64,000 bases of DNA from Nitrospira sp. (lineage in GTDB: Bacteria > Nitrospirota > Nitrospiria > Nitrospirales > Nitrospiraceae). A model generated the notes under the pieces. That model did no database searches. It saw nothing but the letters and a program-made list of their open reading frames with translations, and was not told the origin of the DNA. The stretch is taken from the NCBI GenBank assembly GCA_022226935.1, contig CP092081.1, forward strand, positions 666,634 to 730,633, written 5' to 3'. Shown one piece after another: positions 58,278 through 64,000 of this stretch. Made by a program: the position numbers and the translations under genes. The first letter of the stretch is position 1, and each line of letters opens with the position of its first letter.

Positions 58278-60998
58278 ATGGTCGACGCGCGACAGCATAG
58301 TCAGATCCGGTGGTACGCAGAGTCCCTCGAAGGCATCGGCCGGGAGTTCGGTGTCGACCCGACGCAAGGGTTGGACGAAGATGAAGCCGCGCGCCGGCTT
58401 TCTACCTATGGTCGCAATGAATTGCCTGAAGCTGCGCCGCCTTCGCCCTGGCGTATCCTGGGTGCGCAATTCAGCAGTCTGATCATCTGGGTGCTGATCG
58501 GCGCCGCCGTCGTTTCGGGCCTACTCGGCGAATGGGTCGATGCCGGCGCCATCTTGGCTATTGTGCTGCTGAACGGGCTGCTGGGATTTGTGCAGGAATA
58601 CCGCGCGGAACGGTCCTTGGCGGCGCTCAAGACATTGGCCGTGACCTATGCGCGAGTGGTTCGAGACGGGGTGCGACGCACCCTGTCATCAACGGAGCTG
58701 GTGCCCGGCGACGTTATCGATGTGGAGGCGGGGGACCATGTACCGGCGGATGCGCGACTCATCCAGGCCGCTGCCTTCCGCACGCAGGAAGCGGCTCTGA
58801 CAGGGGAGTCCACGCCCGTCGAAAAAACCAGCATGACGTTGCTCGACAACGATGTGCCCCTGGCCGATCAGCGGAACATGCTGTTCATGGGAACAACCAT
58901 TACCGGGGGGAAGGGACGCGCCCTCATCGTCGCCACCGGCAGCGGAACGGAGTTGGGGCGCATTGCCACGCTGATGACCACCGTGGCTGTGGAGCCGACA
59001 CCCCTTCAGCGGCGATTGGAGCAGTTCGGCCATGTGTTGCTGTGGCTGTCGCTGGGGATCGTGGTCGTGGTGTTCGGACTTGGCTTGTGGCGAGGGGAGC
59101 CGTTGTTCGAGATGTTTTTGACGGCCGTGAGTCTGGCCGTGGCGGCCATTCCGGAAGGGCTGCCGGCCATTGTGACGACGACGCTGGCCCTGGGGGTGAT
59201 GCGCATGGTGAGCCGCCATGCGCTGATCCGTCGCCTGCCGGCTGTTGAAACCTTGGGCGCTGCGACGGTCATCTGTACGGACAAGACCGGCACCTTGACC
59301 AAGAACGAAATGACGGTCACCCGGCTGGCCGTCGATGACCTGGTGTGTGATGTGACCGGAGACGGATATGCGCCGGCGGGCGAGATTATCGGCGGGGATG
59401 GTCGCACGGGAGGGGTGCGAGCCCTGTTGTGGAGCGCGGTGTTGTGCAACGGCTCGTCGCTTCGGGCGGTGGAGGGAGGGTGGACAGTGGTCGGTGATCC
59501 CACGGAAGGGGCCTTGTTGGTTGCGGGCGGTAAGGCCGGATGGCGGAAGGAAGATCTCGAACCTGCGCACCCTCTTGTGGAAGAAATTCCGTTCGATTCG
59601 GAACGCAAGATGATGACGATGATCCGCCGTTCGGAAGGGCGTGCCGTCGCCTATGTGAAGGGCGCGCCGGATATCTTATTGGGACGGTGTGACTCGTATA
59701 TGACGAAGGCGGGGGAGATCGCGCTGCTCTCTGATTCGAGGCGCCGCTCGATTTTATCGATCAATCAGCAGTTCGCCCAGCAGGCCCTCCGGGTCGTCGC
59801 GTTGGCGCGGCGGGTGCTCGATCCGGAGCCGGGGACGTTCGAGTCGGAGGCGATTGAGCGGGAATTGGTGTTCCTTGGTCTGGCCGCGATGAAAGACCCC
59901 TTACGTTCCGAAGCCAAGCAGGCGGTCGAGCGTTGCCGTTCCGCAGGCATCACGACGGTGATGATTACCGGAGATCACAAGGAGACGGCATTGGCGATCG
60001 GCCGCGAGGCAGGTTTCGCGAGCGGCTCGACGCAGGCCCTGTCCGGGTTGGAGCTGAACGGGTTGACGGATGCGGAATTGTCGGCGCGCGTGCGTGACGT
60101 GTCTGTTTATGCGCGGGTGTCGGCTGAGCACAAGCTTCGCATCGTCAAGGCCTGGCGCGCGCAAGGCGCGGTGGTGGCGATGACAGGCGACGGCGTGAAT
60201 GATGCTCCGGCGGTGCGGGAAGCGGATATCGGGATCGCCATGGGCATGACCGGGACGGATGTAACGAAGGACGCGTCGGACATGGTCATCACCGACGACA
60301 ACTTTGCGTCCATCGCCGCAGCGGTCGAAGAAGGCCGGAGCATTTACGAGAACATCCGCAAGTCCGTGCACTATCTGCTGTCGTGCAATTTGAGCGAAGT
60401 GCTGGTGATGTTGGGAAGCACCTTGCTGGGTTGGCCCCTGCCGCTGCTTCCCATTCACATTCTATGGATCAATCTGGTGACCGACGGATTTCCGGCGCTG
60501 GCCCTCGCCGTCGACCCAAAAGATCCCGATGTGATGAAGCGCCCGCCTCGCGACCCGCAGGCGCCGCTCCTGGATCGCCGACGATTTGTGACGGTCTGCG
60601 CTCAAGGCGCGGTGATGGCTGCGGCGACGCTGGCGGTGTTCGGCGTCGCCCTATCAATCATGAACGACGAGGTGGCGTTCGCGCGCACCATGACCTTTAC
60701 GACGTTGGTGCTGGTGCAATTCCTCCACGCGTTTACCTGCCGTCACGACCGGTTCTCGCTGTTTCAGATCGGCGTCGCCACCAATCGGATGCTGGTAGCC
60801 GCCGTGCTCATTTCAGCTCTTCTGCAGGCGGGGATTGTATTGAGTCCCTGGGGACAGGAGATTTTTCGAGTCGTGCCCCTACAATCCAAGGAATGGTGGC
60901 TGATCGCGGGATTCGGGATTCTGCCGTTCGTGGCGATGGAACTGTGGAAGGCCTGGAGCCGCGTGCGAAACGGGTCCGCGAGCAGGTCTACGGGGTGA
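58278..60998 (+). CDS. SERCA-like (P2A-type) cation-transporting ATPase
   Basis: A 906-residue P2 ATPase. The actuator motif is ALTGES (173-178), the phosphorylation motif is CTDKTGTLTKNEM with Asp335, and the hinge is TGDGVNDAPAVREADIG. Segment 4 has AAIPEGLPAIVTTTLA (residues 289-304), the sequence typical of Ca2+-ATPases of the P2A group, and segment 6 has HILWINLVTDGFPALALA. Ca2+ or Mn2+ export is likely. GGAAGGC precedes the ATG. Its end overlaps the convergent phosphoesterase gene by 11 bases. Confidence 0.9.
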   Translation: MVDARQHSQIRWYAESLEGIGREFGVDPTQGLDEDEAARRLSTYGRNELPEAAPPSPWRILGAQFSSLIIWVLIGAAVVSGLLGEWVDAGAILAIVLLNGLLGFVQEYRAERSLAALKTLAVTYARVVRDGVRRTLSSTELVPGDVIDVEAGDHVPADARLIQAAAFRTQEAALTGESTPVEKTSMTLLDNDVPLADQRNMLFMGTTITGGKGRALIVATGSGTELGRIATLMTTVAVEPTPLQRRLEQFGHVLLWLSLGIVVVVFGLGLWRGEPLFEMFLTAVSLAVAAIPEGLPAIVTTTLALGVMRMVSRHALIRRLPAVETLGAATVICTDKTGTLTKNEMTVTRLAVDDLVCDVTGDGYAPAGEIIGGDGRTGGVRALLWSAVLCNGSSLRAVEGGWTVVGDPTEGALLVAGGKAGWRKEDLEPAHPLVEEIPFDSERKMMTMIRRSEGRAVAYVKGAPDILLGRCDSYMTKAGEIALLSDSRRRSILSINQQFAQQALRVVALARRVLDPEPGTFESEAIERELVFLGLAAMKDPLRSEAKQAVERCRSAGITTVMITGDHKETALAIGREAGFASGSTQALSGLELNGLTDAELSARVRDVSVYARVSAEHKLRIVKAWRAQGAVVAMTGDGVNDAPAVREADIGIAMGMTGTDVTKDASDMVITDDNFASIAAAVEEGRSIYENIRKSVHYLLSCNLSEVLVMLGSTLLGWPLPLLPIHILWINLVTDGFPALALAVDPKDPDVMKRPPRDPQAPLLDRRRFVTVCAQGAVMAAATLAVFGVALSIMNDEVAFARTMTFTTLVLVQFLHAFTCRHDRFSLFQIGVATNRMLVAAVLISALLQAGIVLSPWGQEIFRVVPLQSKEWWLIAGFGILPFVAMELWKAWSRVRNGSASRSTG

Positions 60999-61860
60999 GT
61001 TTTGGAGCCGCCCACATCGTCGTGAGGGGAGACGCCTGCCGGCTGAGTCCTACCGGTTGTGCGCCATACATATCCGTGACCGTTCGCAGCACGCCGTAGT
61101 GATTGGTCTGTTCGCTATAGCGTCCTGCTCGCACCATCGGTCCGACGAGAATCGTGGGGATATGGTTGTTTGATTTTCCGTTGTCCTCGTCCCACGTAAT
61201 GATCAACAGGCTATTGTGGGTCTGCGCCCAATCCACGTACCGCTCGAGGTGGGCCTGTAGCCATCGGTCTCCGCGTTGGATGCGGTCGGGATCACTGCCG
61301 TCGTGCATATCGTTTTGTTGATTGGGCACGATGATGCTGACGGTCGGCAGCGTATTGAAATCTGTCGGAAAGTCGGTCAGCGGGCGATTCTGCGCAGCCG
61401 GGACGGTGTTGGCAGAGGAGGATTGCCAATTCACCCACGGATTATGTTTGCGCGCATAGGCGCCTGCGATGCAGTCGACGGCGCCCACTGCGGGCAGATC
61501 TTCGGAATATCCGATAAACGACTGTCCGGCCTGCGCCAGAGTACTGGAGAGGTTCGGAGCCGTCAACAGCGTGGGGCACGTATTCCCATTGACGCCTTCG
61601 ACGGTGCCGGCGAACAGCGCGATATAATTCGGCTGGCTCGGATGGGTCACGGCGTAGGAATTCGTCAGCAGCGCGCCCTTACGCGCCAGCGCGTTCAAGT
61701 AGGGGGCGACCGGCGAGTCGATGATCTGGTCGAAGGCATGATTTTCTTCAATCACGATCACCACATGGTCGGGTTTGGGCAACGGGGATTGAGCTGAACC
61801 GAGGGCGGCCCAGGAGAGGACGAGTGCGGCGAAGGCAAGCGTTAGGACCGGCCTGGTCAT
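60988..61860 (-). CDS. Secreted phosphoesterase (phospholipase C/acid phosphatase family)
   Basis: A 290-residue exported enzyme of the PF04185-type phosphoesterase family. A signal peptide (LTLAFAALVLSWAALGSA) ends near residue 23. VVIVIEENHAFDQII has the first metal-binding Glu-Asn, HPSQPNYIALFAG the family's nucleophile loop, and IITWDEDNGKSNNHIP the later metal-binding Asp and His. The alkaline-phosphatase superfamily fold is expected; substrates could be phosphomonoesters or phospholipids. It overlaps the P2A ATPase gene tail to tail by 11 bases. Confidence 0.87.
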   Translation of the reverse strand: MTRPVLTLAFAALVLSWAALGSAQSPLPKPDHVVIVIEENHAFDQIIDSPVAPYLNALARKGALLTNSYAVTHPSQPNYIALFAGTVEGVNGNTCPTLLTAPNLSSTLAQAGQSFIGYSEDLPAVGAVDCIAGAYARKHNPWVNWQSSSANTVPAAQNRPLTDFPTDFNTLPTVSIIVPNQQNDMHDGSDPDRIQRGDRWLQAHLERYVDWAQTHNSLLIITWDEDNGKSNNHIPTILVGPMVRAGRYSEQTNHYGVLRTVTDMYGAQPVGLSRQASPLTTMWAAPKLTP

Positions 61861-61877
61861 CAGAGTCTCGTGATCGA

Positions 61878-63608
61878 TTACACCGGAAGTTCGCTGAGTC
61901 GCAGCGTGTAGAGGTAATGATACAGCCCCTGTTGCTCCAGCAGCGTGGCATGGGTGCCGGATTCTACGATCTTGCCTTTGTTCAGCACCAGAATCCGGTC
62001 GGCGCGTTGAATCGTACTGAGCCGATGGGCGACGACGAACGTCGTGCGGTTGACCATGAGACGTTCCAGCGCTTCCTGGACCAGCCGCTCCGATTCGGTA
62101 TCCAATGCCGAAGTGGCTTCATCAAGTAACAGAATCCGGGGGTTCTTGAGAATCGCTCGTGCAATGGCGACGCGTTGTCGTTGGCCGCCGGAAAGATTGA
62201 TGCCTTTTTCTCCCACAATGGTCTGATAGCCGTCCGGAAATCCCGCGATAAACTCGTGGGCATGCGCCGCCTTGCTCGCGGCAAGAATCTCCTCTTCCGT
62301 GGCGTCTTCGCGCCCATAGCGAATGTTATCGCGGATTGGGCCGCCGAATAAAATCGTATCCTGAGGCACCAGCGCGATCTGCCGATAGAGGCTGTCGAGC
62401 CGGACGTCCTTGACGTCATGACCATCCACCGTGAGCCGTCCCGACGTCGGATCATAGAACCGGTGCAAGAGATTCATGATCGTGGTTTTGCCTGAGCCGG
62501 TCGGTCCCACGATCGCGATGAGTTCGCCGGGCTGGGCTTCGAACGACACGTCCGAGAGCACGGGCTGCCTGGCGTCATAGGCAAAACTCAGGTGTTCCGC
62601 GCGCACGTGCCCGCGCACCGGCGGCAGGTCGATGGCACCGGGAGCGTCGGCAATTTCCGCATGCGTGTCGAGAATTTCGAAGACCCGTTGCATGGCCCCT
62701 TGCGCTTCTTTGATTTGCGCAAAGACGCGGGCCGCCGAGCCGAAGGGTCCGATCAGAATGCCGGCAAAGAGCACAAAAGCGAACAGGTCGCCGGGCGACA
62801 CGGTCCCGTCGATGACCTGGCGTCCTCCATACCACAGCACCATGGCGGCGGCGGCGAAGGTGACGAACGTGATCGTCGGCACGAACCACGCCATGATGGT
62901 AGCGCGGCGCAAAGACAGTTCCATCGCGGTCTGCACTTGCGTTACGAATCGCTGTTCCTCCCGTTTGGTCTGCACGAAGGATTTCACGACCCGGATACCG
63001 GCGATGACTTCCTCCACGAGGGTGCTGACGGAAGCCGTTTGATCTTGAATGGTCGTCGAGAGCGCGCGTAAGCGTCGGCCGAACAGTTTGGCCACCACGA
63101 CCAATAGGGGGAGCAGGACCAGGATGAGGAGGCAGAGTTGCCAGTTCATCGCAAATAGGAAGCCTGCGCCGCCGATGAAGGTGACAAGTTGCTTGGCTGC
63201 GTCGATGGGGGTGTCGGTCACGACGTTCTGGATCACGGTCACGTCGTTCATCAGCCGCGACATCAACTCGCCGGTTCGGCGCTTGGAGAAGAAATTGACG
63301 GACAGGGTTTGCAAATGGGCGAAGAGGTGGGTTCGAAAGTCGGCCATGACCCGTTGCGACACCCAGGCCGTCAGGTAACTGTGCCCCATGGAGCAGAGCC
63401 CTTGCAGCAAGACGAGACCGAGGAGCAGCAGGATCATCTGCGCCATTCGGTCGGCATCGTGCTGCACGGTGATGACATCCCAGAGGGTGCCGCCCAGGCG
63501 GAGCAGGGCCAGATTCACGGCGGCGACCGCCATGACCATGATCGCGGCAGCGATCATCCGGGGAACATAAGGCTTGAGGAAGGGATAGAATCGCTTGAAC
63601 GAGAACAT
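61878..63608 (-). CDS. MsbA-like ABC exporter
   Basis: A 576-residue half-transporter with six membrane segments (residues 1-310) fused to an ATPase domain. Walker A is GPTGSGKTT (368-376), the signature is LSGGQ (472-476), and Walker B is LLLDE (493-497) followed by ATSALD. The layout is that of MsbA/multidrug or lipid exporters that work as homodimers. In Gram-negatives such proteins flip lipid A core or other lipids, but the substrate here is unproven. It follows the phosphoesterase on the same strand (17-base gap), so lipid metabolism is a plausible common theme. Confidence 0.9.
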   Translation of the reverse strand: MFSFKRFYPFLKPYVPRMIAAAIMVMAVAAVNLALLRLGGTLWDVITVQHDADRMAQMILLLLGLVLLQGLCSMGHSYLTAWVSQRVMADFRTHLFAHLQTLSVNFFSKRRTGELMSRLMNDVTVIQNVVTDTPIDAAKQLVTFIGGAGFLFAMNWQLCLLILVLLPLLVVVAKLFGRRLRALSTTIQDQTASVSTLVEEVIAGIRVVKSFVQTKREEQRFVTQVQTAMELSLRRATIMAWFVPTITFVTFAAAAMVLWYGGRQVIDGTVSPGDLFAFVLFAGILIGPFGSAARVFAQIKEAQGAMQRVFEILDTHAEIADAPGAIDLPPVRGHVRAEHLSFAYDARQPVLSDVSFEAQPGELIAIVGPTGSGKTTIMNLLHRFYDPTSGRLTVDGHDVKDVRLDSLYRQIALVPQDTILFGGPIRDNIRYGREDATEEEILAASKAAHAHEFIAGFPDGYQTIVGEKGINLSGGQRQRVAIARAILKNPRILLLDEATSALDTESERLVQEALERLMVNRTTFVVAHRLSTIQRADRILVLNKGKIVESGTHATLLEQQGLYHYLYTLRLSELPV

Positions 63609-63708
63609 CGGTGTTACGACAATGGTTTCAGGGAGGCAGGCGCGTAGTGCATCGCCGGTGGTAGCGGCGATACGAAGACGACATGACCTTCGTGATGAGG
63701 TGAGAGCG

Positions 63709-63927
63709 TTAGAGCTGCGCGATCGACTCGATCAGGTTCTTGTTGATCGCCACGAAGTCCGACCGATCCTTGTCGTTGATCAACACGTCAGTCAGGCTGA
63801 TAAACAGCCGCTGCTCTTCATTGATCGCATCGGACACACGATTACGCATGGGCGGGATGAGGAAATCCCCGACGTAGATACAGTTCACCGTTCGAACGCG
63901 GATGCGAACTTTTTTTCCTTCGGGCAC
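63709..63927 (-). CDS. Small conserved hypothetical protein
   Basis: A 72-residue protein starting with GTG 63927, preceded by GGAGGGATCC. The sequence (KKVRIRVRTVNCIYVGDFLIPP, RVSDAINEEQRLFISLTDVLIND) suggests a small beta-barrel with a C-terminal helix, similar to short conserved proteins of deep-branching Gram-negatives. No signal peptide, no enzyme motif. It lies between the ABC exporter and a gene entering from the right edge, all on the minus strand, with a 31-base spacing to the latter. Confidence 0.65.
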   Translation of the reverse strand: MPEGKKVRIRVRTVNCIYVGDFLIPPMRNRVSDAINEEQRLFISLTDVLINDKDRSDFVAINKNLIESIAQL

Positions 63928-63958
63928 GGATCCCTCCGTCCATTATGTCGTGATGGGC

Positions 63959-64000
63959 TCAGCTCTTGCGACGCAAGAATTTCTGACGCCGGCGCAACTT
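63959..64000 (-). CDS. C-terminal tail of a gene extending beyond the window
   Basis: The minus strand is open from the window edge to TGA at 63959-63961, giving only 13 residues, KLRRRQKFLRRKS. The strongly basic tail and the short distance to the next gene's ribosome binding site suggest a real gene end, but no family can be named. Confidence 0.4.
   Translation of the reverse strand, partial: KLRRRQKFLRRKS

Overview
The window reads as chromosomal DNA of a GC-rich, Gram-negative, respiring bacterium. Outer-membrane style lipoproteins, a predicted outer-membrane beta-barrel, three mono-heme cytochromes, an RND metal pump, an MsbA-like exporter and a Gram-negative-type stressosome are all visible. 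The mixture (cupredoxin plus mono-heme barrel protein, many CBS and universal stress proteins, hybrid kinases) resembles the phylum Nitrospirota, probably a Nitrospira. That assignment is inference from gene content; no rRNA or other phylogenetic marker lies in the window.

Layout. 1-6.7 kb: a lipase/acyltransferase running off the left edge, a TIR-like protein with an aberrant C-terminus, a small cytochrome c, a three-repeat basic protein, a decayed LuxR-type regulator, a tiny Cys-rich protein, tandem DUF2238 membrane proteins and a CBS protein. 7-14 kb: small envelope proteins, a flavodoxin-fold oxidoreductase, two methyltransferases, and a pair encoding a secreted cupredoxin-like protein and a mono-heme beta-barrel protein. 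14-21.5 kb: a stress/ion-homeostasis block (TerC, four-CBS protein, Na,K-ATPase-like P-type ATPase, tandem universal stress protein, two more CBS proteins) followed by an L,D-transpeptidase.

22.6-30.5 kb is the most striking region: a tightly packed, partly overlapping six-gene operon encoding RsbR, RsbS, RsbT, a SpoIIE-type phosphatase fused to an RsbT-like ATPase, and two large hybrid histidine kinases. It looks like a stressosome wired into two-component signalling, with no sigma factor alongside.

30.5-38.4 kb is on the minus strand: an MFS transporter, two unknown envelope proteins, a secreted pentapeptide-repeat protein, and an apparent operon of ribosome-hibernation/cold-shock fusion, Lon-like protease, FmdB zinc ribbon and cytochrome c. 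38.7-42.4 kb carries an APH-like kinase, an APS-kinase-like protein and a GH13 glucan enzyme. 46.4-53.3 kb is a czcB-czcA-mgtA metal transport operon. The right end has a PAS hybrid kinase, PilZ and TPR proteins, a SERCA-type ATPase, a secreted phosphoesterase and an MsbA-like ABC exporter. No tRNA, rRNA, intact insertion sequence or CRISPR array was seen.

Overall the window is rich in stress, ion-homeostasis and signalling genes: three P-type ATPases of different subfamilies, two tandem universal stress proteins, four CBS proteins, a hibernation factor, a Lon-like protease and the stressosome operon. Start codons were moved from the longest open frame where a Shine-Dalgarno sequence favoured an internal start; these cases are stated.
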